From: Coniferiporia sulphurascens
Taxonomy: Eukaryota > Basidiomycota > Agaricomycetes > Hymenochaetales > Hymenochaetaceae
Assembly (NCBI GenBank): GCA_002794785.1
Contig: NBBA01000001.1
Coordinates: forward strand, 2,914,001 to 2,978,000
Direction: 5' to 3'
Length of the DNA: 64,000 nt
The position numbers and the translations under genes are program-made. The notes beneath the pieces are model-generated. The model was not told the origin of the DNA. It was given only the letters and a program-made list of their open reading frames with translations, and made no database searches. Position 1 is the stretch's first letter, and each line of letters opens with the position of its first letter. Below, one piece after another: positions 1 through 13,141 of the stretch.

Positions 1-81
1 CAGCCACGCGGGTCGAGATCCTGCTACCACTGAAGCTCGTACATCGGGTAACTTTCAGTGCGACAAAAAAATCTTGTCGAG

Positions 82-925
82 ATGCCGTCTCGCCCATCTC
101 GCAAACCCAAGTTTGCTGAACCTCAACGTGAGCACGGCAGGGGCTGCGCAATAGCTCAATCTCTTGACAATTTATGTGACCTTCCCTCCTCCTCAGACTT
201 CAGCCCGCTTGCCGACTCGAGCAGATGGTACTGTAACTTGTGCTCGAGTCCGTCGCTTGCAGAGCACAGTAGCATGTCTGCACAACTTGCTTTGAGACAC
301 GAAAAGAGCGGCCCCCACAAACAGAAGGTCCGTGAGCACGAGTCATGGAATCCGCAGCCGGGTGTCGATGCGTGGCTTCACGGAGCCGACTACAACAATT
401 TTTTTGAGAGCAAGGTGTCCGAGCGAATGGACCATGTAGATCAGCTCAAGGATATCATTCCGTTCTGGCAACAGCAAATCGAGGCGGCAGAACGCGGGGA
501 AACGCTACGGTATGGGGAGTTTTTGGATACATTGGCGCAGAAAAAGAATGAAGACGAAGAACCTGTGTGGAATGTGCCGATGCCAGACTGGGCACTTGAG
601 CCGGTCGGCGGTGAGGATCGCTCGTCCGAGACGGGCCATGTTCAGCATTCCGAGGACCTCGACGGATCGCAACATGATCCGGAAGCGGACGAAGAGGTAC
701 CTCCACAAGGGAGTCTCGAGCATGATTCGTTCATGTTTGTGGAAAGCGTTGCAAATATGAATCACGTCGACGCGGAACGAAAAAAACGCTTGCATAAATT
801 CTACAAGGTGAGTTACAAGAGCGGTCGGAGTCGAAATCGATATGCATATGTGAACATTGTAGGTTCCCACGACTGAGAAGCTGGAACGCATCCAGGAACT
901 CATAGACGTCCTACGCACCGCATGA
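82..925 (+). CDS. Hypothetical protein with a C2H2-like N-terminal motif
   Basis: Two exons, 82-807 and 863-925, give 262 aa. The intron has GTGAGT/TAG ends and keeps phase 0; without it the frame ends about 30 codons later in an unconserved tail. I do not recognise the family. Near residues 51-79 there is a Cys-x2-Cys followed by His-x6-His (C51, C54, H72, H79), which looks like a degenerate zinc finger but is not proof of one. A tryptophan-rich middle segment and an acidic, low-complexity stretch (about 180-215) follow, then a short predicted helix at the C-terminus. The start is the first in-frame ATG; only 81 bp lie upstream in the window, so further 5' exons cannot be excluded. Function unknown. 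Confidence 0.6.
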
Positions 926-1296
926 GTGGACCCGGATGCGCAGTCATCCGGCGGCCTGATCACGACGAGCACTATTAACACGATTTAACGTTACGACTAT
1001 AGACCATATTATGCTTGCACAAACGACACCTGTAAAATTAACTACGGTCCATTTACGCGCCTCCGATGAAAGCTTTTTCGAGGTTCTTCAAGTTCATTTT
1101 TCTCTAAATAATTTTGTGTTCGGGGCAGTGCAGTAATAGCAATATTAATCCGATGAGGTCAGAGGCCTAGTGATCACGAGAGGCGCTAATTGGGTGTGCT
1201 CCCATTTGCAGAATGGTGGTGTACGGGGCGCGCAGATACTTAAACAGCTTCCTGCTGCGCTGCCCCTTTACTACACACCTTGTTTCTTCCTGCAAT
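926..1296. other. Intergenic region, no gene seen
   Basis: This 371-bp gap separates two plus-strand genes. It should hold the 3' end of the first and the promoter of the WW-domain gene. It is AT-rich around 1040-1150. I see no conserved reading frame, clear TATA box or RNA gene. Confidence 0.5.
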
Positions 1297-2170
1297 ATGT
1301 TCAATGATGACGATCTCCCCGACGGCTGGGTCAAGGAGTTTGATGAGCGATACCAACAATTCTACTATGTAGGCAGCCATACGCATGAGCCCTTGTCTCA
1401 AGTCACATTCGCTGATACTCGCACTCAGGTTGATACCCGTGCAGAACCTCAGCCCAGATCTATCTGGGTGCACCCATACAAAGATGAGCAATACCTGAGG
1501 GAGCATCCTGCGGTCCGCGAGAAACTCGCAAGGCAACGGAGTCCGATGAGCCACACTCCTCCACACGGTCCACCTCCTGCACAAGATCGCCCGCCCTCTT
1601 ACCGCGATGCCTCTTCCAGTTCGCTCGCCGGATCATCTTCACCGGGAAACTCGGTAGATAGAGGAAGCGATAGGGATAAAAAGTCGCTTTTTGGAAAACT
1701 TAAAGACAAGGCCATTGGTACGAAGGAGGAAAGGGATGCAGCAAGGCGTGCAGAGCGAGCGATGGCCGAAGATCGCAGACGACGAGCCGAGGCTGATTAC
1801 ATCGCGCAACAACAAGCACGGCAGCAACAATACGGCCAGCGAGCGTACTATAACGGGTACCCTCAGCAGGGTCAACAATATGGGGGCGGATACAACTACG
1901 GCCCCAGCCCTGGTCCACAGTATGTACAACAAGCACAGGCACCTCAGCGCCGTTCTGGCATGGGAGGCATGGGAGGCATGGCCTTGCCGCTCATCGGTGG
2001 TCTCGCTGGAGTATGCCATTTCCTTGAGCCAACGTGATTATTAATATTGACTTTCCGCAAAGGGGTTACTGCTCGGGGATGCGTTGGACGGCTTTGGTGG
2101 AGACGGCGGTGACGGCGGAGGTGACTTTGGTGGCGGAGATGGCGGAGACTTTGGCGGGGGAGACTTCTGA
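1297..2170 (+). CDS. WW domain-containing protein with Gly/Asp-rich tail
   Basis: Exons 1297-2010 and 2063-2170 give 273 aa. A single WW domain sits at about residues 6-38: it has the LPDGW start, the central YY-aromatic block and the closing Pro of HEP. WW domains bind proline-rich partners. Behind it come a basic, Lys/Arg-rich segment with predicted coiled-coil character (about 125-170), a Gln/Tyr/Gly-rich stretch, and a tail of repeated GGD/GGGDFGG units made by the second exon. An in-frame ATG at about 1213 would add 28 residues, but the later start gives the usual short lead into the WW fold. Many basidiomycetes have WW proteins of this layout; their role is not known to me. Confidence 0.8.
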
Positions 2171-2388
2171 TGACGTAACCGACCTTTTCCCGGCGCCCTT
2201 CTGTAACACGTAGTCTTGTTATCTATCGGATGCCGGTATTATCGCGAATAAATTATGGCCTGTTGGACTTTTCAAGAAAACGTGAATGTGAAATATTGTT
2301 AATTGTGCTTTACGTGGCAAGGGTTTCGACGCGTCCGGAGACGGTCGCGTCTGCCTCTCCTCCGACCGCGAGCCTGGTATTTTATTAC

Positions 2389-5300
2389 ATGCCGTCCCCT
2401 TTACCTTATTCCCTGAGTCCCCACATCTGTGTCTTGCCGTCTCAAGACCTAGAAGATCTCTTGTCCCGGTCTTCATTCCCGCCAGTACATAATGTATTGC
2501 AGTCCTTCTCTCCGCTTCCTAACAGTAAGATACCGAAGTATCCTCGGACTAAAGCGTATGCTAAATGACAGACTCTGAAAAGTAACGACACGTACAACGA
2601 CACTCAATACAGTCCAGCATACCAAGTTTACATTGCGCTTCTCGGATCTCCGTCAAATAGAGACGGCGTGCAAAGAAGACGAGGAGCAGCGTGCAGGGCG
2701 CCTCATAGACTGGATCAGCTCGCGCATTAGTCGGAGATGCGCACGCTGGGTCGATGAGGTCGAACGGGTAGAAGCGGAGACAAGTCTTTCGGATCCCAAC
2801 TCGAGCCAGGTCCCAACGCCGTGGTGGGACGAATTGAAGCGCTGTGCGGAGGGAGACCATGTACCTTCGAAGACTGAAAGCTGGAACCACCCGTCGGCGA
2901 GTACGTACTTTTTAAGGGGTTCTCCCTTCTCTTGCTGATTCAAGGATCGCAGTCATATATGCTGTCTCGACGAATACACCAAACCCACTGCATGCCTTGG
3001 CGAACTTACACTCCCGCCATATTGACTTTCCGTCATGGGTAGACAGTGCCTGCCTTCGGTACACTCTCGTTGTTCATTCGAACAACTCTCTCTTAAACGA
3101 TGATGAGTAAGTCTCCATCATGATTCTTTATTAGTTTCCTCTGAACGTAAATAGGGCGAACGCGTTGTATAATGCGATAAAGAAGCAATACGGATTAAAT
3201 ACATACTTCCTTCATCTTACACTTCCTTCTCCTCCTCCACCTCCTGTCTCTATTCCGGCACCTTATCCGCGACTACCGACCACTCCCTACCAAGATGATG
3301 CCAAACAGCAGGATGCCCTTGAGGGAGTGACGTCCCCCATTTCGGGGGACGGTTTGGGTGACCCAAGCCATGTAATAAGCATGTGCGACTCCGACATACA
3401 GGCCATAGCCCAGTTTGTCCGGGATTTTGTCACGACGGGACTTATACCTTGGATGGAAAAGTGCGTCGTTGATTGGAACGAGGCAGTAAGTATGTCTCTT
3501 TCTTGCTTGGGACAAGGCAGCACTGAACAGGCTGAACCAGTATTCCTCTACTCGTCGATTGCCATCTCGATTATTTTCGACAACAAGACGGTTTTTTGGT
3601 TCCTCATATTCCACATCAGTATCTATGTCGTCGCCCGCGTCACCTACAAGTCCCGCCCATGCTTATTCCGATTCTGCAAGCTCAATTAGCAACGGTACCA
3701 ATATCCCGACGCAACAGCGCAGACTCGCGGAATTTGCCACAATGTTGGGTGATATTAGGCTCGCTGTCAGTGTATGGGAGGCACTAAGGAAGGAGACTAA
3801 AGGTGCTTCCGGTTCGGTGAGTTGGACCGTGTTCGACACCTTTTGACAACTCCTGAGTCCACTTCTACTGTAATAGGAAATGCTTCCGCTCCTGCTGTCC
3901 CCTTCGCAGACGTCTCAACTCCACGCATCACACGCTATTTCTAATCAGCTAATGACCGGAAGCGAACCTACAGCTTCCGCTCAAGTCCGCAGTCTAATTT
4001 ATGCCGTGCGTTGGGAGCTTGGCATTGGTGCAAGTGACTTCCTTAATGACGCTATGGAGGGCGACAGATGGTTTATATGGGCCGCAGGAAATGTGTGCAC
4101 CATTACTTTGCTTTATGTGCTCCAGAATGGTTCCTAACGGGGCCCTCGCACCCATTTCACAATCCAGGTGGAAGAAACGCCAGCGGCATTGCTGCTTGCG
4201 CACGCGGCTCTACTGAGCTTGCACAAGGGATATAGACGACGAGCGGCTATGCTGTACGTCATTGCCGCCCGAAGACTGGAGAAAATCGGAATCGTGAGTC
4301 ACTTCGACACCCGAAGGGTACTTTAGCCTCAGTATGTCCAACCTTGCAGAAGCCTCTTACGCTTTACTTTCTCCGGAGGGCGCATACAATTTTCAGTCTG
4401 CCCCCCGAAAAGAGGCTATCACTCCTATTTGCTAGCGCAGAGGACCGTCTGACGGGGCAATCGGGCTCATTTGATGCTATAATTCCCAGTATTGAACACT
4501 CACTCGGTACGTTCTCTTTCTTTACACACCAAATCGCCTGCCGACTTTGTATGCAAACAGGTCGTATAATGTACACGGTGGGAGAAACCGAGAAAGCGAT
4601 CAGACTGTTCCTCGGTCTTTTGCGAGGATCATTCACGTCTTTTTCGTCCTACGACCTCCTACCAGGGGATCAGCCACGAGCGCAAGAGGAAGTGAGTACT
4701 GACAAAGCGTTCCTTGAAGACTTCAGACTTGCTTTCCAAGTACGTGACGTTAATTATACACTGGTCATTTAATTCACGACATCCCAGCATTTTATAGCGA
4801 CCGCTGGAAAAAATGCCATACCCACAGACTTAAAATTACCTTACACATTTTCTAGGCCCAAGTCTGTTAGGATTAGATTAAAGGACGATAGGCTTCCCAG
4901 CGATAGAGTAACATGGGAAGAGCGTGAGCAGCAGTGGCATGCCTTTTGGAAGCCTAGAGGGAATCACATTCTTGAACCTGGTGGAAACGCTTTCGTGGAC
5001 GGTAAGGACCGGCGAACTTCATGTCTTCCATAATTGAGACAACAACTTAATTTTTGTTTTCAGAGTACTTCTGGGTGGATGTGACTCTGGGAAATCCGCT
5101 TGGTGTAGCTGTCACCTTTACCGATCTAACGCTGGTCGTAGATGGCGGAAGTGCAGAGGAAGAATTAAATGATGATATAGAAATCGAGGTCATCGACGAG
5201 ATTTACTTAAATGCGAAGGAGTTACGGACGGTTAGTAGCGAATCCTATCTCTGGCTCGGTGCTTAGATAACGTTATTTCCCTAAGATTCCTATAGCTATA

Positions 5301-7353
5301 AAATCGCGAGGCCCGCACAGCCTGACAATATCACGGATATCATATACCTTCCTTGGACTTTTACCAGCATCCGAATCACTTGCCGTACGAGGTCGACGTC
5401 TTCAAGAGACTGCCCTTCAACGACAGGAGAAGATGTACGCCCCAGACGTACTCCCAAGAGTCCGAGTCGAGACAGGCGAATGTCGCCTAACGGCCATGTT
5501 TACAGATGTACAACCATCTAGTCTTGCCTGCGGTGAACATGTTCATATGTCTTTACATATTCAAAATACTGGCTCGACGATGATCGGCGAAATGTGGCTT
5601 GTTCATGGACTCGATGATGAGGTTTGGTTGGTGGATGATTCGCAACCATCTGGTGAATTAAGATATATGTTTGCTTTTAGAGAATGTCTAATATATCCTA
5701 ACTCCAGATGTCTCAATTGATGTTATGACCTCGGCAAATAGCATCCGACCGCCTTTGCCCGTCGGTGTCCCCATGCAACGCTTACTTGGGACACCCATGC
5801 TGCGACCCGGGGAGACGGTTGTAGTACCGTTCATCTACCATGCAGCAGAAATCGGTACCATAGATATTCATTTCATGCTGATATTTCGGGAGGTATGTTC
5901 TGCACTCATACTGTTTATCAACGCTTTCTCAACGTCCTATGGATAGTCGGAGCAGAATAACTTCCGCAACGTCTGCCTCAAACGTACTCTTGAAGTCAAA
6001 CCTTTACTGGATATCTCAGTAACATCTTGGCCCAGCAGCGATCCTGGTCACATGTTCGGTATCGACCTTCAAGTCCAGAATAAAAGTGCCTCAGCTGAAG
6101 TTCAAATTACTGATGCATCAACAATGAGCCCAACGTGGCATTGCAAATCGTTGATTAATGCTTCTTGGTGAGAATATGCATCACGTTCCCCCCTTTTCAA
6201 GTTGGTTGACCGTATATAAGTGGAGCGTTATCTCCAAATCAGAGTACTCACTTCGCCCTTGGTGCAGTTCGGCGGATGTCCGATTCGACGAGTGCTCGAG
6301 ATACTTATAACTTCGTGACTTCAAAGCTAACGGATATCCTATACGGGAAACCTGTTTCACTTTCGGAGCCCCCTTCGATGGACCTGTTCCGCTGTAGCAT
6401 CCTTCAGGTAAGGTTATATGCGCTGTTAGATTGTGCCAATAATTCTGATTTTAAAAGCAGGCGGGATTAGATTCGCCGATATCTCCTTGCATGAAACATC
6501 TTCTTCATCTTGGTAAACGACGAACGGCTGCACGATCTGCCTCGACCAACCATCCTTACATACCTTCTTTCACACATCGGCTTATCTTCCCATTATATAA
6601 CCCCTCGGCAGTCGACATTCTCATGTCCTGGGACTTGCCTTCCCTTGGCCGCTCAGGGCATATACTTATAACCGGTCTGCTCTTAGGCGTTGGACATGGA
6701 GCTTTGCAGGATACAATAGATGTTGTCGAGCGTAGTAAGGCCAAGCGCAGCATGTTCGCTGAGACACAGCGACAGAGGGAAGAGATTCTCGAAGCCATTA
6801 AGTATAGCGAATGGAACATGGAAATGAATCCACTGGTCACCTCTGTTCGCTGTGAAGAATTTGTGAAACACGACTTTTCCGCTGGGTAATTCTCTCAATC
6901 GTACTCTCGTGAATAAAGAGCTGATCACTTCTTTTATTGATACACAGCCCGTGTCTAGTACCCATGAAATTTTACCTCCGCAATTATTCATCCACGCACG
7001 ACATCCGCTTCTTGCTGAGGCTTTCGTGTCCGGACACTGCTTCTTATGCAGATCTGCTTCCACCTGCATTCTCAGGGCATTTGACTCGCAGAGGAAAACT
7101 GGGCCCCTCAGAGAGCGCCAGTGTTGACGCGAAGATGTGGGTGACGCAACCTGGATCTTATTCCTTAAGTGGGTGGCAAGTAGAGACAGAAGTGCTTGAA
7201 CCTGAAGGAACGCCATCTGCGGAACCTCGCGTGTCTCAGGAAAAAGGTTCAAAGATGGGCATTTTGACCGCGAAGCGACGTGTGCGATCCCGATATGCGA
7301 CTGGACCTGTTCCTGGTGATCCCACATCCGTTACCGTAGTTGGCCTCACATGA
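2389..7353 (+). CDS. TRS85: TRAPP III complex subunit TRS85/TRAPPC8
   Basis: Seventeen exons: 2389-2524, 2613-2900, 2953-3106, 3155-3485, 3541-3816, 3877-4092, 4168-4293, 4350-4506, 4561-4739, 4788-5001, 5064-5234, 5296-5652, 5708-5892, 5947-6167, 6221-6407, 6461-6885, 6948-7353. Together they give 1342 aa with every phase matched, close to the family length. Family landmarks are the N-terminal [16 protein letters not shown], the [11 protein letters not shown] segment, and STTRRFFGS followed by [14 protein letters not shown], then the region where TPR-like helices give way to beta-rich C-terminal domains. The protein is the TRAPP III-specific tether subunit that directs the Rab GTPase exchange factor for Ypt1 in early secretion and autophagy. 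The exon 11 donor (GTAGCG at 5235) was chosen by frame and conservation. It is the largest gene in the window. Confidence 0.88.
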
Positions 7354-7556
7354 TGGGCGCCGCGTCTATATTTATACACATATTTGCTGATCTATATTTC
7401 ATTGGGAGAAAGCCGAGTTGACCGAACAAAGATATTAAGGCGTAAGGATTATTTAGAAGATTACAAGATACAAGTATATAAATCAATGCGCTCGTATCGG
7501 GAGGCAAACTCGCATATGCACAAGCCCGGCAAGGACAAGAAAATGGGTGCAGGAAG

Positions 7557-9441
7557 CTAATGTGAGTTTTCAAATCTTGCCCTTTTCTCTTCTGACTGTT
7601 CGCGTGACCCTGTGCCATTATACCTTCGTTTAAAATAGCTGTCACTACCTACAGAGGTTGGCACCGCAGTTCTCGATAGCCAGCTCGGTCTCCCACGCTG
7701 TACTGAAACATCCCGTTCCTTCTTTGCCCTTCGTATGTACATTTTTGCAAGTACATCGATATCTGCGCGGATAAAAACATCAATACTTGTTTGAGCAGGA
7801 AGCCCACATTATCAAGGCCCTGTACCTTTCGATTTTCTTCGATAAAATTCTTTCCAGGAAGCCGGTGTTCTTTTAGTGTACTGGCAAGGTAGCAGATGCA
7901 TCAGCCTTCCCGATTAGGTGAGTTAAAAAAAGAGCTGACAGTTGAGCAAAAAGTGTCCCACTCTCTGTAACCTTTAAACCAGTCCGGGACAGTTGCTATA
8001 TGTTTGGCAAGAACACGAGTTTCTGCGATCGTGAAAATTGTTCCCGCCTCGCCAAGCTCTTCGTCATCGTCAGTAGAACCGACTGCATCTTCGTCATTGT
8101 CGTCACTACCCCCCTTTTCTTGGGAGTATATAGACTCGGATCTGGATCCAGAAGACTCAGAATCTGAACTCTCCTTGTAAGAGACTCTTCGTGCATTGCG
8201 TGGACGAGTTGCGTTATCTGCAGTGACGGATGTCCCTGTCTTCCAGGACTGGATAGCTTTTTCGCGATCCTCATCATCAAGCTGAGTAAGGAAAAGCATC
8301 TTATCCGCGACATCGTCCTTCCGCGACCAATAGGTTCGCCATGATAGTGAAGAATGGTGCGGAGCCTATTATTGGAAGAATGTCATTGAATGTTCTTCAG
8401 CGTAAGAGAAAGATATGATTGAACATGTGCACGAACTTTCTCTGCCAAAATGTCGCACAGACTTGCTTTATTGAGGTCAGGATCTCGGGCTAAATCATAC
8501 GCAATCCGCTTGAAGAAAAAGACCTCGTCTTGGTCTGTGTACTTTTGACCATGGTTAGCTACAGGGGGCGACGGAGACCGTGGAGGAGCAGCAGGGAGAC
8601 CCGTGTAGGGGTCGATCGGAACGCCAGGTGGAATAAGCGCAAGTAAGCTTTGGGCCGGAGTGCTACTTAAGCTGTTGAGAGTCCTTCGAGAAAGGCCCTC
8701 GCTTTCGAGTTCCTTGGCTTTCACCTTGGGCTTTCCCCCGTCAGCCTCTTTTTCTCTTTTAACCCTTGTCAGCAATGTGGGCACCGCCTCCTTTGGATTT
8801 TCCCTCCCAGATATTCTCTCTTTTGAATGCGATCGACTTGTCTTAACGTTGTGGGAATCGCGGTCGTGAGCGTCCCGTACTGCGCTGGAAGATATCTGTG
8901 GCTCGTGCTTTACTCTTGCAACCGACGATGCATGCGCCCTGATTTTATTCACAAGGTCGTCAACTACTTGCTTATTTTCGAGGTAATGGTCCTTCCAAGC
9001 ATAGGCCGCGATGCCATTATGCTAACGTAAAGGGTAACTTTTAGATATATGCGTAGAAGGCTGGGGGAAACGTACCTCGTGTAAACTCTCCAACGCGGCT
9101 TTGTAGGTAAGGCCTCTTTTGGTCTGTTCGTATAAAATTTGCGCAATCAAGCTATTATCCGAGGCCTGTGGTGTGGGCATTTTCTGGAGCTCTAGGACAG
9201 GGGCGGCGGCTGGCTGTTGAGCGTGCTGTTGTGAGAAAGTCTGAGGGAGACTGTGCATTTGTTGCATCATTGCCATCATGGCATACATGGGATTTTGCAG
9301 GTTTGCTTGCTGTTGATGGTTGTTAGGAGACGGGTGAGACAGAGCTGGAGGTTGCATGGTCATGCCAGGCTGCGACTGAGGGAACTGCGCAGTACTCGGC
9401 CAAGGAGCACCAGCGGTCGGCGGTGGTGTGAAATAAGACAT
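7557..9441 (-). CDS. Protein with two Myb-like (Rap1/TERF2IP-type) domains
   Basis: Minus-strand exons in transcript order: 9441-9076, 9021-8437, 8365-7940, 7880-7826, 7762-7557; 545 aa. The first 95 residues are Pro/Gln/Met-rich. A short helical unit follows (about 98-140, with LTYKAALESLHE and WKDHYLE). A Myb-like domain at about 283-340 carries YTDQDEVFFFKRIAYDL, LAEKAPHHSSLSW and the TYWSR helix. After an acidic Ser/Asp/Glu stretch, a second Myb-like unit lies at about 426-478 (VLAKHIATVPDW, then ASWKEFYRRK). Domains of this kind are found in fungal Rap1/TERF2IP-like DNA-binding or chromatin proteins; function here is inferred. The exon 3 donor (GTCAGC at 7939) is weak but is the only one that keeps phase and restores the conserved C-terminal motif. 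Confidence 0.75.
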
Positions 9442-9720
9442 GGTACCAGTGTAAAGGAGTCAGAAAGCATAGATGTGACCAGGTTGCAGACTCCGTAGAG
9501 ATTGAAAGTGAGAGGGCAACGCTCAGGCAACGAAAGTTACCACCACAAACGCTGCAGACTCGTCTACTAAGTGGTAGATTCAAAAGACGAACGATTACAT
9601 AATCTAGGGTTACGTACACTATTTTCTGAATGGCCGAGACGGATCAATCGTCACGTGATAGCACACCCCGCATTTCTATACTTAACCGTGGAGGTTCCCG
9701 CCCGTCCCGCTTGGTGCACC

Positions 9721-12122
9721 ATGTCTCTTCCACGCGTATCCCGCGTAGCCCGCCACTCCTCTGCACGCTCTCTTGCGACCGCGGCCGATGTCCGCGTGAA
9801 GAGCCCCCTCATCGGTCTGTCTCCGGCAGTCCGTGAAAGGGCAGAGCAGCTTTCCATGGCCTGGAAGGGAACCAGCGCTTCTGGCGAATCCACCAAGAAC
9901 TTCATTGGCGGTCAGTTTGTTGAAAGCAAGGCAACCACTTTTATTGACGTCGTGGACCCGGTACGTTCTTGTACTTGTAACTCCATTGTATGGTGTGACT
10001 TATTCTTCTGGCAGTCGACCCAAACGCTCCTTACCCGAGTGCCTGAGACTTCAAGTTCCGAGTTCGAGAGTGCAGTCGATGCTGCTTCCCAGGCTTACAA
10101 ATCCTGGGGCAACACAAGTGTGCTCACCCGCCAGAAATTTGTCCTGGAATTACAGCACCAGATACGCAAGAACGCTGACGCTCTTGCAAACAGCATTGTA
10201 CTTGAGCAAGGGAAAACGCTTGCTGGTATGTCCAAATTCTCAATGGAATTCTTATCAAGGCTTGTCGAAAAGCTCACACGAATCAGATGCTCACGGTGAC
10301 GTCCTGCGCGGTCTTCAAGTAGTTGAATCTGCCTGTGGGATCACCTCAACCCTTCTTGGTGATAAGATTGAGGTTAGCAAGGATATGGATACGGAGACTC
10401 GGCGTCTGCCACTTGGAGTCTGTGCAAGGTGTGTCACTCGAACGTGCATCGCTAGGAAGGAAAAAATAAAGCCTTTCCCACTAATAGCATCGCTCCTTTC
10501 AATTTTCCTGCGTATGTGTACCAGCTCCATACTTTCGTTGATGTTCTCCAGCTTAAGTGGGTCTTTCAACCAGCATGATTCCTCTTTGGACCATCCCTAT
10601 GGCTGCCGTCACAGGAAATACCCTCATTGTAAAACCTTCAGAGCGCGACCCTGGTGCAGCGATGATCATTGCGGAATTGTGCGAGCGTGCTGGTCTCCCT
10701 CCTGGCGTTCTTAATGTGGTTCATGGGACGGTACCAACCGTTAATGCTATCTGTGATCATCCGGCTATTAAAGCCATCAGCTTTGTTGGAGGTGACAAAG
10801 CTGGCAGGCACATTTATGAAAGGTTCGGCTTTGCTTTCATAACTTATCGAGCCGGTCGCGCTGACTTCGTTGGTATTAAAAGAGGAACACGGAATGGAAA
10901 ACGAGTCCAGGTCAGTTGTTCGTGTCGTGCTTCCAATAAAGGCGTTTATTAACGTGTAATAGGCTAATCTAGGCGCCAAGAACCACGCTGTGATAATGCC
11001 CGATGGTAATATTTGCATTTTCAAGATCCCTCGCAGAATCTCATACTCAATTATAGCCAACAAGAATACTGCTATAAATTCTATACTTGGCGCGGCCTTC
11101 GGGGGTACGCAAAATTTGTCTCTTCTTTGGTGTTTACTCAGACATTTCTTTAGCTGCCGGTCAGCGATGCATGGCCATTTCAGTCGGTGGGTCCGCATTC
11201 GAACTTGTCCGTGGCTCAGGTGTCTTATACCTGAACAGTTATTCTTGTTGGGAACGCTCGATCTTGGCTGCCGGAGCTGGTGGAGCGCGCAAAGAAACTC
11301 AACGTCAACGGCGGGTTCGAAAAGGGGGCTGATCTGTGAGATTCCCTATCTATCAAATGGTAAACATAATCATTATTAATGCCAATACCTTCTTGTGTTT
11401 ATAAGTGGTCCTTTAATTTCTCCGGCGGCCAAGCAGCGTGTTTCCAGCCTTATTGCGTCTGCGGAGGAGGAAGGGGGGCGTATTCCCTTGGACGGCCGCC
11501 AGATCGAGGTTCCCGGTTATCCCGATGGGAACTTCATCGGTCCGACTATTGTCGAGGCGACAGTGGATATGCGTTGCTATAGGTCAGTACAGGCAAAGAA
11601 ACTAAGACGTTGCGGGATGCCTGTTGACGATTTTCAAAAAATCAAAACACAGGGAGGAGATATTTGGTCCTGTCCTTACGGTAGCCATCTCCGACACATT
11701 GGACGATGCGATCTCAATTATCAATGCCAACAAATACGGTAATGGTACTGCGATTTTCACTCAGTCTGGTGCTACGGCCCGTAAATTCGAGCGAGAGGTG
11801 GAGGTGGGCCAGATCGGTATAAACGTGCCTATACCTGTGCCTCTACCTATGTTCTCTTGGAGCGGAAACAAGGTGTGTGATGTTGCCTGAACTAGCGTTG
11901 CAATCATTGCTGAGACATCGTTAATCTAGGCGAGCTTCCTCGGTGACATTGCTTTCTACGGAAAGAGTGGTATCAACTTTTACACTCAAAACAAGGTACG
12001 ATTTGACGACGATTGCCAGTGATGACGACTGACAAGTCGCACCCTAGACTATTACAAGCCTTTGGAAAGCTGAGGATGCGATTGGAAATAAAGCTTCCGT
12101 AGATATGCCAACGATGAGGTAG
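9721..12122 (+). CDS. Methylmalonate-semialdehyde dehydrogenase, mitochondrial
   Basis: Fourteen exons (9721-9960, 10015-10225, 10287-10428, 10488-10511, 10574-10822, 10883-10910, 10963-11005, 11057-11104, 11154-11186, 11239-11335, 11406-11582, 11653-11872, 11930-11995, 12048-12122) give 550 aa, the family's usual length. It is an ALDH6-type enzyme that oxidises (methyl)malonate semialdehyde to propionyl- or acetyl-CoA in valine and beta-alanine breakdown. Landmarks: a basic, Ser/Arg-rich N-terminus fitting a mitochondrial presequence, FIGGQFVES, the [13 protein letters not shown] substrate region, VKPSERDPG, the NAD-loop [17 protein letters not shown], the catalytic cysteine in GQRCMAIS, and EEIFGPVL. 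Several exons are tiny (24, 28, 33 nt). It is divergent from the Myb-like gene with 279 bp between starts. Confidence 0.92.
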
Positions 12123-12294
12123 GGTACACATGAGACGGCCCGAAATTGTAATATTAGCGGATTGATTTTACGCGAGACTGAACTCCGATACTTGCATGTT
12201 CCGAGCAATATTGTGCTTTGTTGATAAATCACGCATACTGCTTTCCCTAACAATATTCTAACTGTGTATTGCGCGGGGATTACAGAAGAAGTAA

Positions 12295-12940
12295 CTATGA
12301 GTCTGTCGGGAATTCGGCTGTAGGCTTCTGCTTGAAAAACCGCCTTCTGCGCTCCTCCCACGATTCTGGCGAGTCAAGCTCGCGCTTTTCACCAGCGAGT
12401 TGGCCGGAGGCATCAAACGTGCCTACGGCTGCCCCCAGGAAGGCACATGAGGCGACAGCAACAGGGAGCGAGCGAGCTGAGATTCAGTGAAGATAGAAAT
12501 GAATTAGTTACAGGGTTAAGAAACAGGTAGTGCTGAACGCACCTCGGAGGCCAGCGAGAAACCCTGCCGCACATCCTCCTGCCGCACCGTTTATGGGATC
12601 ATTCTTTTCCCGCATGTTAGCGACGACAGACTCAGTTGCGGCGAACGTTGTGCCCATTGCAGCTGAGGATGGTAGATAATATCAGTGACTTAGTGCCCGT
12701 GCACGCATGCATCACACGCAAAACATCGTTCAGGAGCTCACCAAAGAACCCGATTGTTCCGCCGTACCGCGTGAACACACCCATGGCTCCCCTGTTGTGT
12801 GTGCCAAGCGCGTTCTGCACGGCACTGACGAGCGCGCCTGCGCCAGCGGACTGGAGGCCGACGACGGCTGCATGCTTCACGGTCGGCCTTGGCTCGTAGA
12901 AAGCGAGAGAGTTCGTTGGGGGCGCGTTCTCGCTGGCCAT
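12295..12940 (-). CDS. NADH dehydrogenase (complex I) subunit NDUFA11-like, Tim17 family
   Basis: Exons 12940-12742, 12662-12543 and 12476-12295 give 166 aa. The sequence matches the fungal 21-kDa complex I membrane-arm subunit related to Tim17/B14.7: a Pro-rich start, then small-residue-rich helices (VGLQSAGAGALVSAVQNAL; GCAAGFLAGLR; AVASCAFLGAAVG), TRYGGTIGFFG, and a charged C-terminal EERRRRFFKQKP tail. It is predicted to sit in the inner mitochondrial membrane with about four transmembrane segments. The gene ends 172 bp from the convergent dehydrogenase gene. Assignment to NDUFA11 rather than to a TIM17/22-type translocase rests on length and the C-terminal tail. Confidence 0.8.
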
Positions 12941-13141
12941 AGTTTGTAAATGTCGATACTGGCTGGTGCCGACCCAGCAGGTAGCAGTCGACACGGTTGT
13001 ATGTATAGGTGACCAAGCTCGGGTTTGGCTGTCCGCCTCAACAACCGCTAACTCGGCATTTTCCGAATAAAATTCAAGTAAATCACAATTTATGTACGTA
13101 TATTGTGACTTGAGAAAGACGCAAAAAAAGGTGATCGTAGT

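Noticed and set aside
455..981. Minus-strand frames over the first gene
   Set aside because: They are antisense shadows of the plus-strand exon, with no splice or family support.
9605..9612. TAGGGTTA (telomere-box-like) between the Myb-like and dehydrogenase genes
   Set aside because: A single 8-bp copy is expected by chance in a window this size; no array is present.
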